Part shown: positions 11,550-23,250 of the stretch, piece after piece
Numbering within the stretch: the first letter of the stretch is position 1
Layout of the letters: each line of letters starts with the position of its first letter
DNA from: Alitta virens
Lineage: Eukaryota > Annelida > Polychaeta > Phyllodocida > Nereididae
Reading direction: 5' to 3'
Assembly (NCBI GenBank): GCA_932294295.1
Contig: OW028576.1
Span: 48,206,628-48,270,627 of the forward strand
Length of the DNA: 64,000 bases
Made by a program: the position numbers and the translations under genes
The notes under the pieces: model-generated
Seen by the model: only the letters and a program-made list of their open reading frames with translations
The model's database searches: none
Told to the model about the DNA's origin: nothing

Positions 11550-12455
11550 GTCTTTCCATGGAAGTGGATACCACCCCATACCATGACACTACCATCGCCC
11601 CATCTGTCATGCTGACGGACACAGCATCTGGCATACCTCTCACCCTTTCTTCGCCAAGCTCGGACTCTGCCATCACCAACTGACAAGCAAAACCTTGACT
11701 CATCTGTAAAGAGCACAGATCTCCAGCGTTGTGCAGGCCATCGCATTCACTGTTCCACCCACCGACTACGTACTGCTCTTCGACCCTGGTTTAGGACATG
11801 TCCCACACAAGGGCGTCGGGCCCACAGCCCTGATTCATGAAGCCTGTTCCGGACAGTTTGATCTGAAATCTGCCGATTATGTGTGCTGGGTGTTGCAGGT
11901 GCAGTTCGAGTAGCAGGTCTGAAGCGATCTCTGAGATGCTGCAATCGGATATGGCGGTCTTGGGCAGGGGTTGTTACCCTTGAAGCACCACTGCGAGGAT
12001 GGTCATCTGATGATCCAGTCTCTCTAAACCTTTCTCTCAGCCTGCTAATGGTGGATACAGCAACATTGAAGTACCTGGCTATTCTGGAAAGGTTCCAACC
12101 AGATGTCAACATCCCCAATGTTCTTTCTCTGTGAATTTTGGAAAGGCGTGGCATCTTTATCCCTGATTGCAGGAAAATGAAAGATGTGGCCTTTTTCAAT
12201 TAAGGACTGAACCTTCCTTAAGAATTGATTTAGGAGTCAATTTGATTGATTGCTGTTGCATAATGCCAATTTTCTGTGTTGCATTGTTGTGGTTGTCTGG
12301 TCACGGTTGAGTGCTGTCAGAGGTTTAATTTTTTTTTCAATGCTAGGTCAACCTGTGTTTAACAAGTATAAGAAATTATGGCATGATTCTTTTTCTGGTT
12401 TTTCTTATAACAGGGGATTTGTACTTTTGCGTTTCTTATTTTGGACAGTTTATAT
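10955..12455 (-). mobile_element. Nearly complete Tc1/mariner-type transposon
   Basis: About 1.5 kb bounded by inverted repeats of about 31 bp: 10955-10985 starts ATATAAACTGTCCAAAATAA, and 12425-12455 is its reverse complement. Both ends sit in TA-rich sequence, as expected for TA target sites. It carries one transposase frame on the minus strand with a single internal stop. The right side passes directly into a GATA microsatellite. Movement would need transposase from another copy. Confidence 0.93.
11141..12154 (-). pseudogene. Tc1-like DD34E transposase with one in-frame stop
   Basis: The frame starts at an ATG at 12154 (MPRLSK) and runs to 11141, about 337 codons. The N-terminus has a paired-like helix-turn-helix region (NLSRIARYFNVAVSTISRL). 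Then come FTDESRF with the first Asp, LQQDNARPH with the second and LSPIEHLWD with the Glu, 34 residues after the second Asp. The only visible lesion is a TGA at 11747-11749, just before the first catalytic motif and in the same frame. Everything else looks intact, so inactivation may be recent. An upstream in-frame ATG at 12199 is less likely because family proteins begin near MPRLS. Confidence 0.92.
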
Positions 12456-12505
12456 CGATAGATAGATAGATAGATAGATAAATAGAAAATAGAAAAATAG
12501 ATAGA
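12456..12505. repeat. GATA microsatellite
   Basis: GATA units adjoining the right end of the Tc1-like element. Confidence 0.9.
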
Positions 12506-13096
12506 GAAATTGATTGATTTATTGATTGACTGCCTCTATAACATCATGCATGGAATAATCAAAATAATATGTCATTAAGATAAATCTATCTTTTCAAAAT
12601 TATATTCATAATATCATCATACAACATTGCTATTGTGATAAACATTCAGGTGATAAACACAAAACAATTGAATGTGACACACAATCCGTGCCAATACAAT
12701 GTAAAACCAATCCACGAAAGTTGTTTATCAGCAGTGAAGATAACAAGCGTTTTCTTGTGTACTCATGTCAAGTGTACTCGGGAGAAAAAGACGAGAAAAG
12801 AGACAGCCGAATCCCATGAAAAATGTCTTCATTAGGGGAAGCAATCAGGGGGAATATGAGGGATCCAAGAGCTTCTCTTTAATGATGTCTCGCACTGAAC
12901 TGATCACTGTACTCTAAGCTGGGTAGCCGACTTTCTTAAAGGTTTAGACTACAGAATACTTGGCAAGTCTTATCTAGATCATGTAGAGCTATACCCAATT
13001 ACAATATATATATGGAGACTAATTGCTTTCGTGTGTGAGTCTAGCTGTTTTAAGAGTATATCAGAGCATCTCCAAATAATAATTAAAGTCATCTCC
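12506..13096. other. Unassigned DNA
   Basis: No coding region, RNA gene or repeat recognised. Confidence 0.45.
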
Positions 13097-13212
13097 ACAT
13101 GGCCAATTGTGCCACGTGCGATTTCCATGGGAAACGCATGGTTTTTGCCTCATTATGATTAGCTAAAAACCATGCGTTTTCCATGCGTTTATCCTTCTCA
13201 TGGAAAATGCAT
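13097..13212. mobile_element. MITE-beta (palindromic), copy 1
   Basis: AAACGCATGGTTTTTGCCTC and its near reverse complement AAAAACCATGCGTTTT form a hairpin around ATTATGATTAGCT. Outer arms contain ACATGGCCAATTGTGCCACG and CATGGAAAATGCAT. Further copies lie at 50245-50397 and 57355-57507. Confidence 0.75.
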
Positions 13213-13228
13213 TATGGTAATGTTTTAT

Positions 13229-13405
13229 TAAGAAAAATAGATTGACTGACTAGCTGTCTGACTGGCTGAATGATTGATTGACTGATTGATTGTCAATGAA
13301 TGATTGATTGATTGATTGTTTGCTTGCTTGATTGGTAGATAGATTGTTGGATTGTATGATTGCCTGGTTGTTGATTGATCGATTGATTGATTGATTGGTT
13401 GATTG
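13229..13405. repeat. Degenerate (TTGA)n microsatellite
   Basis: ATTGATTGATTG-type units with frequent substitutions. Confidence 0.85.
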
Positions 13406-14114
13406 TTTGACTCAGAGATGAAGAATAGTTTTCAAAATATTGTTTCATGTTCTATATGTATCGTAAAATACTAATGTGATCCATACTTCTTTTATGAATT
13501 AATTTAGGATATAGAAAATTATTTTCGTACATTTTTCTCTGGATTTTATATCTGATATAAAAAAAAATGTCAGATACAAAATCCAGACAAAAATAAGTTA
13601 TAAGTTAACTACTTCAATATTGCCAAATGGTTAACCTGCAATACGACATAAATACGAACAAATATAAATACCTTTCTTAATAAATAATGCAACAAAATCT
13701 AAGAGACAAGGAGCATCAACTTTAACTTCTACATGACGTACACTTGGGCCTAAGTTGTAGAGTTATTTGAAGTCATATGACACAGTCTTATGAGACAGTC
13801 CTATGAGACAGCAACTCTTCAATTCAGAGACAGGTTTGATTTCACGCATGACTGAGCATGATGTGCCTCCCTTAACAGTCTTCCCCAAAAGCTGTTACAA
13901 ACTGCCTTTAAATATAGCCTGTGTTTACAACAACTTTGTGATCATACTTCTTTAAAATCCGGTTTTTTTTTTTTCTGAGAATTTTGTTCTGCCAGTAAAA
14001 CTAAAAACCTTTGTGGTACAGTTTTTAATGTGTTTGGCTTTTGATGCATCGACTGGGTGCATGGGTTCAAATCCCCCGTTTAAACCATGAATTGGGTAAT
14101 AAAGTATGAACAAC
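13406..14114. other. Unassigned DNA with a tRNA-like stretch
   Basis: No gene recognised. A short inverted repeat spans 13541-13590. At about 14035-14090, GGGTTCAAATCCCCC resembles a pol III B box and sits directly before a GATA microsatellite, as in the SINE-A family; it may be a diverged SINE head. Confidence 0.4.
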
Positions 14115-14148
14115 TAGTTAGATAGATAGATGGATAGATGGATAGATG

Positions 14149-14185
<37 letters not shown>

Positions 14186-14487
14186 GTAGATATATAGATA
14201 GATAGATAGATAGATAGATAGACAGAAAGATAGATAGACAGATAGATAGATAGACAGAAAGATAGATAGACAGAAAGATAGATAGACAGAAAGATAGATA
14301 GACAGAAAGATAGAAAGATAGATAGACAGATAGAAAGATAGATAGACAGAAAGATAGATAGACAGAAAGATAGATAGACAGAAAGATAGATAGACAGAAA
14401 GATAGAAAGATAGATAGACAGATAGATAGATAGATAGACAGAAAGATAGACAGATAGATATACAGATAGACAGAAAGATAGATAGAT
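14115..14487. repeat. GATA/GACA/AAGA microsatellite
   Basis: About 370 bp of GATA with GACAGAAA interruptions. A minus-strand open frame here (repeated YLSIYLS) is an artefact. A second short GATA run lies at 14757-14786. Confidence 0.97.
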
Positions 14488-14999
14488 TTACACATAACCT
14501 TTATTTTTAGGTCTCGGATCAGTATTGTCCGGAAGAGGAATCCGAATCTGTGGTAATTCACCAATTCGAAGTGGAATGCAAGTCCAAGACAATGTCAGAT
14601 CACCACGTTATCAGGAAACTTATGCTCACAAACAAAGGGGTAAATGGCTTTTTGTGAGAATAATGATCAATTTTCTTTTTTGTTAATTTCTCCTTTTAAG
14701 ATGAAAAACAAGGGCCATGTTCAATTTTCTTTTTCCTGTATGTTGAACTCATAGGTCAGATAGATAGATAGATAGATAGATAGATATAATTTGAAATCAA
14801 ATGCAAGATATTAGAACTTATGTCTGCAGTTTGAGCAACCATACTAAATGTAACACTTCATAAAAATGACAAGGTTAAACAATATTACAGCTAATACATC
14901 ATCATTCACAATATTTTTCTACATTATTACCATCATTCATCATTTTAAGCTTGGGTTGTTTCATCCATATTTATCATGCATCATTGAGATTGATGTTTG

Positions 15000-15440
15000 T
15001 TATATTGAAGACATTAAAATTCCCATATCTGGTGTTCTACAAGGTTCTATATTTTGTCCTATGCATTGCTATATGAATATTTATCATGTCATTAGTTGAT
15101 ATTGCATATGCGTTATGATAATATATTATATATATTATATACTCCCCAGGGAGTTGAGAAAGACTCATGCTTGAACAGGCCTGCAGATGATATAAAGCGG
15201 TGTTCTACAGGGTTCTATATTTTGCCCCATGAATAGTTAGCTGAACATTTATTATACAGTTTGTTGATATTGAAAATGTTGATATTGAAATTAAGATTTC
15301 CATATTTGGCATTCTACAGCTGGGGCTCTAAATTTTTGCCTCATGCATCATTAGCTGAATATTTGTCACCTATTTGTTGAGATTGATGATATGTGGTGTT
15401 CTACAGGGTGCTATATTTTACCCCGTGCATTGGTAGCTTA
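15000..15440 (+). repeat. Degenerate tandem copies of a reverse-transcriptase motif
   Basis: Four units begin at about 15029, 15201, 15308 and 15394 with GGTGTTCTACAGGGTTCTAT or close variants. They continue with TTTTGCCCCATGCAT and TAGCTGAATATTTAT. Unit 1 reads SGVLQGSIFCPM, which matches the conserved SGVPQGSILGP motif of LINE reverse transcriptases. Spacing is uneven (about 170, 110 and 85 bp). The best reading is a retroelement fragment amplified in tandem and then decayed. Confidence 0.5.
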
Positions 15441-16029
15441 TCCCTCATTGGTCAAAAAGGGCAGAAGTGTGAAATCCAAGATGGCTGCCATCTATCACTC
15501 TCCTGTATTGCAGATGACACACAGCGTCAGTTGCCATGGTTACCAGTGATGGATATCTATTTGGTGAGTTCATTTCATTCAAAAGATGGCTGCATCTCCT
15601 CCAAAATACTGAAAAATGATGTTTGCTATCTTTTGCCACAAGACTGGTGGAATGTTGCAAGAATTTTGTCAGTAAACATTTCTCCAAGTTTCGTGGCAAT
15701 ATTTTTAGAGCAAGGAGAAAAAAAACATAAATCTAAATTTGGTAATTGCTCCAGAATGGCATTACGATAATTGCACTGTCTAACTATGGAGCCAAATAGA
15801 CAAAAAGGCCAAAAAAAAAAGAAGCAAATATGGTCCTTAAATCCAGTAGTTTGTCATACTGAGGTTGTAGTATAATGATGAGGTCTTAATGATGAGGTCG
15901 TCTTCACAGGGAAATGGTTCCACATATATGTTAAAATTCAGAGGTGGTTTTATTATTAATAAAGATGTAAATATGTGAGCCTCAATAACAAGTCATTTTT
16001 AGTAATACAAATAGGTCTAAATAACATAA
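15441..16029. other. Unassigned DNA
   Basis: An open frame at 15393-15770 has no recognisable domain. Sequence at 15880-15900 (GATGAGGTCTTAATGATGAG) loosely resembles the 17-bp minisatellite units. Confidence 0.4.
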
Positions 16030-16720
16030 ACATTATATTTATATTGATTGATTTGAAATTCTTTTATTTTAGTCACATAGAGTTTTTAACATTAAACACA
16101 AAAACAACAAGTATGACAATTGTAACTCCCCAGCCCACTCGGGCTTACAAGTGACCTAAACCGCATAATTTCATTAGACGCTAATAACTAAAAAAATAAA
16201 AACACTGAATAACATTAAATTTGAACTAATGTATAAATGGACTATCGAATATTAAACAATATTACTTTTCATAAAGTTAATTATACAATTTTAAAGCTGG
16301 CTGATCATGTAGCAACATATAAAGCTTCTCTTCTCATACTATAAATTTCAGATACAAATTTTCCAAAGTTATAAACATAATTTTCAGACATCAATATTTT
16401 CCATTTCTGTGACTTTGTTGAATTACGGAAGGTGGTACAACTACTAGAAACTAAATCAAATATAATACATCTTTTAACATGGTAAAATTCGCAATCAAAA
16501 ATGAAGTGATTTTCATCTTCTACAACATTTGCTATACATAATTTACATATACGTTCTTCAACAGCAGTACTACTTCATCTCCCTACCTCTATTTCAAGAG
16601 GGAGAATTCCAGTTCTTAATTGATAATATAACTTTTTCATCAATTCGTTTGATAGATCAAAAATACTTTTATATTAGATCTAATTTTAAAAAAAGGTTTA
16701 AAATATTAGGCTAACTTTTG
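16030..16720 (-). pseudogene. Decayed non-LTR retrotransposon, C-terminus
   Basis: The minus strand reads LRTGILPLEIEVGR, a stop, then VEERICKLCIANVVEDENHF, IFDCEFYHVKR and so on to YSMRREAL. The order LxxGxLPLxIExGR, then RxCxxC, EDExHFxFxC is the standard C-terminus of many invertebrate LINE polymerases, including its cysteine/histidine cluster. One in-frame stop is visible and the catalytic region is missing. It differs in sequence from the LINE fragment at 5019-5690. Confidence 0.75.
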
Positions 16721-16983
16721 GATTTTTTTTTCAAAACTAGTATTGAATGTTTTATGACCGAGTAGCCTGTGTGTTAATCGAGGTATAATCTTAATAGGCT
16801 GGGGTTTTGCTGGAGTTTTGCAGTACATAAAAAAAAGAAACACTTTCAGTTACATGCAATGGTAAATCAGTCTTTCTGCACATTTTGTATTTCTTTGATC
16901 TGATAAAAATTTCTTGCGACACTCGGTCACATTCACCGTAATCTGACTTCATATCCGACATGTCCATGATGATAGTCAAAACG

Positions 16984-17211
16984 TCACCTTGTCAGACACC
17001 CAATTCGTCCTCTGGACATTTCGTCCTCTTCAGAAACGTCCAGCTCATCAGTTGATGTGACAGACACGATCTCTGATCTGAGGTCATTCATCATAACATT
17101 TCTTGCTTCAGAAGATCCAAATATTGGTGCAAAACAAATCACGTCAAAATGGGATTCCACCCTATCAATTAACTTTGAGAAGAGTTTCAGTTTTATGCCA
17201 TGAAAGGCCAT
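16984..17211 (-). CDS. Unidentified open frame, 75 codons
   Basis: Starts with ATG (MAFHGIKLKLFSKLIDRV) and ends with an acidic, serine-rich part (TSTDELDVSEEDEMSRG). No family is recognised. GGTGACG just after the ACAAG near its end could act as a splice donor, so it could be an exon of an unseen gene. It may equally be repeat-derived, as it lies beside LINE remains. Weak call. Confidence 0.2.
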   Translation of the reverse strand: MAFHGIKLKLFSKLIDRVESHFDVICFAPIFGSSEARNVMMNDLRSEIVSVTSTDELDVSEEDEMSRGRIGCLTR

Positions 17212-17249
17212 AATTTATGGGGCTAATTGTTATTTAATGTTATTTCAGT

Positions 17250-17340
17250 TCTTTGTCAATGTGTAATATGGTGTGGACTCCAAGCAGCCTCATCATTACG
17301 TCTGACTGTAGCTGGTCATACCAAAAGAAACCACGACATG
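17250..17340 (+). mobile_element. SINE-A, tail type A, partial
   Basis: Contains TGTGTAATATGGTGTGGACT, CAAGCAGCCTCATCATTACG and AGCTGGTCATA, and is followed at once by a TCTA microsatellite. Confidence 0.7.
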
Positions 17341-17344
17341 GCCA

Positions 17345-17391
17345 CATTACTCTATCTATCTACCTATCTACCCACCTACCTATCTACATAA

Positions 17392-17432
<41 letters not shown>

Positions 17433-17572
17433 GATCTACCTTTCTATCGATCTATATATATATTCATCTATCTATCTATCTATCTATCTATCTAACTATC
17501 TATATATCTCTATCTATCAATCTATATGTATATTTATCTATCTATCCATCTATCTATCTATCTGTGTATCTA

Positions 17573-17607
<35 letters not shown>

Positions 17608-17822
17608 GTCTAACTATCTATCTATCCATCTATCTATCTATCTGTGTATCTATCTGTCTGTCTGTCTATCTATCTATCTGTCTATCTAACTATCTATCTA
17701 TCCATCTATCTATCTATCTCTCTGTCTATCTATCTGTCTGTGTGTCTGTCTATCTATCTATCTGTCTATCTAACTATCTATCTATCCATCTATCTCTTTA
17801 TATCTCTATCTATCTATCTGTC
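17345..17822. repeat. TCTA/TCTG microsatellite
   Basis: About 480 bp of TCTA with TCTG and TCCA variants arranged in larger repeated blocks. Its open frames (YLSIYLSV) are artefacts. Confidence 0.97.
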
Positions 17823-19067
17823 AGCTGTTTGCCTAAGCCTTTTCTGTCATTTCACATCAGTAATAATTCTTGTAAGTGCGAAAAATCACAATATTTCTGC
17901 GCATTTTGACATGTTATCATCTTAATTTGACAGATGCATAATTCAATTTATCAAATTCCTTACTTCTCAAGCGTAATTACCCCCTGGCATGACAATAATG
18001 GCATTTCAGGAATTCCCTTGAGCAGAGAATTCCAACAGCTGTCTGTCTGGGAATTTAATCAAGTCTTGATTCGATGTGTTAAAGATCAAACAGACAATTT
18101 TGTGGTTTCATCTTTATCCTTAGAAAATTGTGCGAGAAAAATTTGATTAAATTCCTTTTTGTTTTGCTTTTTCTCTCTCTTTTTATTTTATTTTTATTTT
18201 TCAAAGAATCTGAACCATTGTAGGGTAAATTAAACTGAAATGGCTGACATGATTGTCTGTAATATTGACCGTTTCATGCCACAAAGAAAAATTCAAACAT
18301 TACAGTCAGGTCCAAAAGTATACACCTCAAGAGCAAAATACAGTTAACTTCCATTCACATCTATTTACTGTAATAACACTCCATATACTTCGTTGTGAAC
18401 ATGGACTCCAGGCACTGACATCATTGGTATTTTCTATAGTTAGTGCTGGTTTGTTGGTGGCCCCTCGGCAGCGATGACATGATCATCTTAGAGGAGTCAC
18501 CCTTCTCAATATTTTATAAAATGAAAATCTCTGTATTTTATACACGTTTTTGTAATAATAGTGGGCAAAATGAATCTGAATCTGTTCTCTTAAATCGCCA
18601 TTCTTTGCATTACAATAATAATACATTTTAAAAAGCAAAGTGCATATAAACTTGGGCTCGATTGAATAAATTATATAACTTTACTCATGCCTAAAAGCTA
18701 AGTTTCATTTACTAGCGTTATTTCTTAACACAACCTTGGTTTATTCCACATGGCGTGATAACTTGACAATCGACGCCATAATAAACGTCACAAACAGCGT
18801 CAGACGCCAATTAGAACGTTGATTATGACGCTCAGTCTTGCGTGTAATAACTTCACGGGATGCGTCATGACGTAATCACCTCATTGTTCCTAAAATAATT
18901 GGCTGGGAAGAAACAAAAGCCAGCAATCAAGTTCATTAGCAACTTTGTGTGTTATCTTCTGTTTATTATTGTTTCTTGAATGTTTGCATGCTTGTCTTGT
19001 CTTGTTTGGTTGCTTCCTACCTTCTTGTAAGACCCCTGAATGGCAGAGACTGTTAGTGCATTTAATT
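17823..19067. other. Unassigned DNA
   Basis: No gene recognised. At 18302-18350, CAGTCAGGTCCAAAAGTATA resembles stretches at 46103, 57885 and 62430 and may be a Tc1/mariner-type terminus. At 18765-18875 several ACGTCA and GACGCC motifs occur in both orientations. Confidence 0.4.
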
Positions 19068-19362
19068 TCTCAATGCTACTGGGTCTGAAGTTTAGTCAGC
19101 TTATTTGACCAGTTGCAGGCAGACGTAATGATGAGATAGAACTCCACACCATGTTACACATATACCCCATGGGTGGGGTCTTTTACTTGCCTCAGAATAG
19201 CCACTGCGTACCTCCAGTTTAATGTCTCGTGCAATCGACCAGCAGCTGGGATGTAGCTCATGAAGAGTGCCCGGGCTGTAGATCGAACCTGGGACCTTCA
19301 GCAGAGCTGGCTGATGTGGAATTGGTGGATGCCTTAACCATTAGGCCTCTAGCTGCAGTTCA
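19068..19362 (-). mobile_element. SINE-A, near full-length, tail type A
   Basis: The most complete copy. On the minus strand the head reads GAGGCCTAATGGTTAAGGCA (A-box-like), then AGGTTCGATCT (B-box-like). The body follows (ATGAGCTACATCCCAGCTGC, ACCCCACCCATGGGG, CATGGTGTGGAGT) and then the tail ending CAGACCCAGTAGCATTGAG. The arrangement indicates a tRNA-derived SINE transcribed by RNA polymerase III. Coordinates are approximate. Confidence 0.82.
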
Positions 19363-19602
19363 TCTCTTCTAAGAGTTAATCTACTACAATGCAACCTGTG
19401 GCATAAGTCATTGAGTATATTGTTTATCTTTGAAGTTCTCTGTATCTTCCTCTGGGCCATTTAGTAAAATTAATCGTTGACGAAGAATGCAAGTACAGGT
19501 TTTATCATTTCCTCCTTCCATCCTGGAGCTTCTTTTGCATTATTCCCTTTGGGAAACGGGAGGCATTTTAGTTCTCCTTTGATTTGCTAAATTTGGCTTT
19601 CC

Positions 19603-19801
19603 ATGCTGAAAGTCCCTGGTTTGATCCCCAGCCCCGAGCACTCTTCAGGAGCTACATCCCGGCTGGATATCATTAGGATGACATGTTAAATTGTCTCTTG
19701 TATTCATTGTCTCTTTCGCCTCATCAATCAACCCTTACTAGTGGCAAGAACTTGCCTTAGAGGGCTGCACTTTCCATATCTATCTATCAATCTATCTATT
19801 C
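19603..19801 (+). mobile_element. SINE-A, tail type B with TCTA run
   Basis: Head and body as in the 19068-19362 copy (GGTTTGATCCCC, GAGCTACATCCCGGCTGG). The tail is different: CCTCATCAATCAACCCTTAC, GGCAAGAACTTGCCTTAGAG, GGCTGCACTTTCCATATC and then TCTATCTATC. The tail end coincides with a microsatellite. Confidence 0.8.
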
Positions 19802-21799
19802 CCGGTTAGCAGCTTGGCTCCTATCATTGAGCCTGGTACTAGTCTTGCGTTTTTGTCCGACATGGTGTGGTGGAGGACCCGCAGTGTAGGCGGTTTGCCC
19901 CGACTGGTTGAAATTTTAACAAAGGCAGCTTGCAGTGGTCGTTGGAGCCCAATTTTGAACAGAAAGATGGCGCTTGTCCAGTGTTTGGCACCGGTCTGTT
20001 GGCTGTGGGTAAAAGATTGTTGCAGTGGTTTAAAACGACGTTACAATGCTTGTTCAGTCACTTAAAATAGTACCTGGTGGAATTCTTTTCTCAAATTGTG
20101 TAACCTAATCCAGTAAACAGTTTAACATCTGCACCAATTTACGAAAATTGCTTACTGTGTATAGGAAAACACATTTCCTTCCCAGATTTAAAGGCCAGTG
20201 CTGATGCACCACACAGTGCTGCCACCTTTCGGCCACATTTAACTGGTGCATTGTTTCTAAATTGATGTCATACATGTTTCAGACTGGTTGGTTATGCTGG
20301 TTGCTGTTTTTGGTTTGCTTTTTTGTCAACCATCATTTAAATGACACCGTTCATAGGAAGCTTAAAAGATAATCATCAAAATTTACTATAAAAATCTGTG
20401 TTTACAGAACTCAGAACAACTTAATCAATAACATATGGAAAAATGTAATTAATTGGGGCCCCTTATATGACAGTCATCTCTCGCTGGCAAGGGGAGCACC
20501 CAGTTAATATTTATAGTATGAATAATTTGCAAGATTTCATTGGCAAACCATTTGGTTATATTTAGGTATGTTTGTCTTCAAAAGTATTAAACCACTGCAT
20601 GGTCATGTGTGCATATATTTTCATGAGCAGCTTTACCTTGCATCTCTAACCGATCGGCCACAAAGATATCCCTCCTGGCCAAGTCCTAGGAGATGGGGCT
20701 GAGGCTACTGCCCTGGTTCTTGTTGATATACAGATTTATATTGAGAGCAAAATATCAAATTGATACATGTGTCAGCTTGACAAAAATAATAAATGGCAAA
20801 AAAAGAAGATAATTCAAACACAAGGATTAACAGTTAAAATAATTAAATAAGTAGAGCTATATTATGACTAATACTAATCAACACTACATAGTCTGTCTAA
20901 GAAATTCTAAAGCACCTGAAACTAAACAAATCGGTAATAATACTGTTTAAAAAGCACCAATAATTTTAGTACAATAATACTAAACTAAGCATAAGATATA
21001 TATATATATATATATATATACATGATATACTATGACTGTAATCAACATGGTAAACAATATGAAGTGACATACAATTGAAATGACATACAATAGTAGATAT
21101 TTACAATTTACAAACTCATACATATATATCTGCAGTCACACACATTTATTAACAATACTTTCCCTTTTTATGTGTACTCAAATCCATGTCTATGCCTATT
21201 GCCCCATGATCACATTTCAGACAAACAGGACAACTTATTGCACTAAAACACTCCAGATGGCATTTCAGTCACCTTGAGTTTAAAGATGCCCTCTAGCGGA
21301 AATTTTGGGAAACTGTCAATGTCAGGCAACAATCAACTATGGAGTGGAAAGTAACCTATCTGAAATCCCTTAATAATTTGTAATTAATGTATATATTAAA
21401 AATTACATCTCTCTCATAGAATTTTAGATCCCTACTCCGAATGGTTGCCTGGAAACAGGGTTTATGAAATTTCACTGACATAACATTACAAATTGTCATT
21501 TTAATCAATGGGAGGATTTGAATAGTAAATCGGATAACAATAATTATAAACTTGTGGAGGAAATTTAACACTTCACAGAATAGGCTTATCTTTTCCAGGA
21601 ATAATACAGTATGATGGTCCGTAATGTTAACTTGTAAAACCTTGAAAACTGCTTGCCCCTGAGGCCTGAGCTAACATATTTCAGCACAGAAGTTTGAAAC
21701 AACTAAACTACATATTCTGATAGTTTGAACGAAATAAGTGATTTACCATCCACTTTCCAGACATCTTCTTATTCATTGAATTTTCTTACCAAAACTTAC
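19802..21799. other. Unassigned DNA
   Basis: No gene recognised. An open frame at 19814-20065 has no known domain. A (TA)n run lies at about 20999-21020. Confidence 0.4.
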
Positions 21800-22198
21800 G
21801 AATTGCATATTTCTTTATGTGATCCCAGGCACAGTTTCAAACATCACAGATATACTAAACCTTTCCAAAGCTTGTATGGCACCCCTCTGCCTCCAGTAGT
21901 CCTCAATTGTCATCCTTTGTTCTGCCAAATATTTGATAAGCATGAAAATCTTGCAGGCCCATAATCTTGTTTCCTCTCCATGTTGGTGCAAATCTTCATT
22001 CGCTGTTCATTTAGGATGACACCTTCGGATGGCCCACACAGTCATGTGACTGTTCTTGATGGGCTTAAGGTGAATAAGGAAAATAAAATGGTGTCTACGG
22101 TGTTAACTTGACGTAAGTACATTAAACCTGTCTTGATCATGTAGGTGATGGGCATTTTCATGCGCTTGACACCCCTGTAACAGTCATACGTCTGTAAA
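21800..22198 (-). pseudogene. Coding-like but interrupted segment
   Basis: From 22198 down, the minus strand begins TGTATTTACAG, a plausible splice acceptor. It then reads TYDCYRGVKRMKMPITYMIK. Further down another frame reads YLAEQRMTIEDYWRQRG. Residue use looks protein-like, but stops and a frame change separate the two parts. No family is recognised. It could be two exons of an unseen gene or a decayed mobile element. Confidence 0.22.
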
Positions 22199-22339
22199 TA
22201 CAAATATAAGAACACTCATCGTAGATTGAAACGTCATTCACTTGTGCAGAATCCCAAACATTTATATGTGTAATTCTATTTCGAATATAGATCCTGAATT
22301 TTGTCACGGATCAAGAAAATATTCTTCATGAGCCACATT

Positions 22340-22445
22340 CCAGCTGGATGTTGAGCGCATGAGATACTATGCTGAGGCTATTCAAAGACCCCACCCATTT
22401 GGTAAATGTGTAACATGGTGTGGACTCCCAAGCCTTATCCTTTCA
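22340..22445 (+). mobile_element. SINE-A fragment, tail type A
   Basis: Contains CTATGCTGAGGCTATTC, AGACCCCACCCATTTGGTAA, CATGGTGTGGACTCCC and AGCCTTATC. The head is absent. Confidence 0.65.
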
Positions 22446-22929
22446 GTATTGTGTCTGGCTTTTGGTATTGAAGCCAATTTCTTGAGATCTGGTCATCTTG
22501 ACTAGCTTAACCGACAACAAATTCTGTATTTGTTTTAGGGGGGGGGGGGGCCGGGGGAGGGGGTAAGGAGTTAGAGATTTCAAACTAATTCACTGAACTT
22601 CAGGATGCAGTTTTGGTTCTACAAACATCCCAAATTTGAATTTCTACAAGTTAAATATATTTTATTAACAGTAATAACTGAAAAAATTTGAATGAGGTTT
22701 CAAAAGAACAACTTACTTCAATAAATGCTTTGGCAATGACAATTACCAATCTATAAATAATTGGGAGGTTGTCGATCATGACCCACTCATGTGCAAACTG
22801 AGCCTGATGTGGAGTAAACTTAAAATTTTTCTTTCCATAGTTCCAGTACTGAAAACCTCATAGTTTTGTAACATTTCTCCCTGCAGGGTGCGAACTGTTT
22901 TAAGGGTTATTTCATCATCAAAACTTTTT
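22446..22929. other. Unassigned DNA
   Basis: A G-run of 12 or more bases is followed by more G-rich sequence at about 22539-22568. Otherwise nothing recognised. Confidence 0.4.
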
Positions 22930-23250
22930 CTATTTTTTTGTCATGGCAATGATAGCGTCTGCATCAAGAGATACTTCTATTCCTTTATATGAACCATTTC
23001 CTTCCCTGATGAACTTCCAAGGACCTTTGATACTAATTGGTCTGAGGGTAATGCCCTCCCAGCTGATCTTGGTTAGGCTCTCTTCTAGATTAAATGCCAA
23101 TTCTTTAAAACGCTGACTCGCGCGCTCCTCAATTCCAGCAATATGCAAAGTTTTGTCATACGAAGAATGTTGTCCATGAAACAGAAGCTGAAACGTCTCC
23201 CTCACGGAGCCTTCTTGCCTCCAATCTTTCTCTCATGCTGCCTGCCATTC
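22930..23250 (-). CDS. Unidentified open segment, about 105 codons
   Basis: The frame is open from just after a stop near 23255 and ends at a TAG at 22930. It includes VRETFQLLFHGQHSSYDKTL, an acidic/basic middle, and KGPWKFIREGNGSYKGIEVS. No start codon is convincing, so if real this is a terminal exon. No family is recognised. The composition is less A/T-skewed than its surroundings, which favours a real or former coding sequence. Confidence 0.3.

Noticed and set aside
14118..14564. 148-codon YLSIYLS frame on the minus strand
   Set aside because: Translation of the GATA/GACA microsatellite. The similar frames at 17253-17925 are rejected for the same reason.
19814..20065. 83-codon frame
   Set aside because: No family, splice context or regulatory signals; length is compatible with chance.
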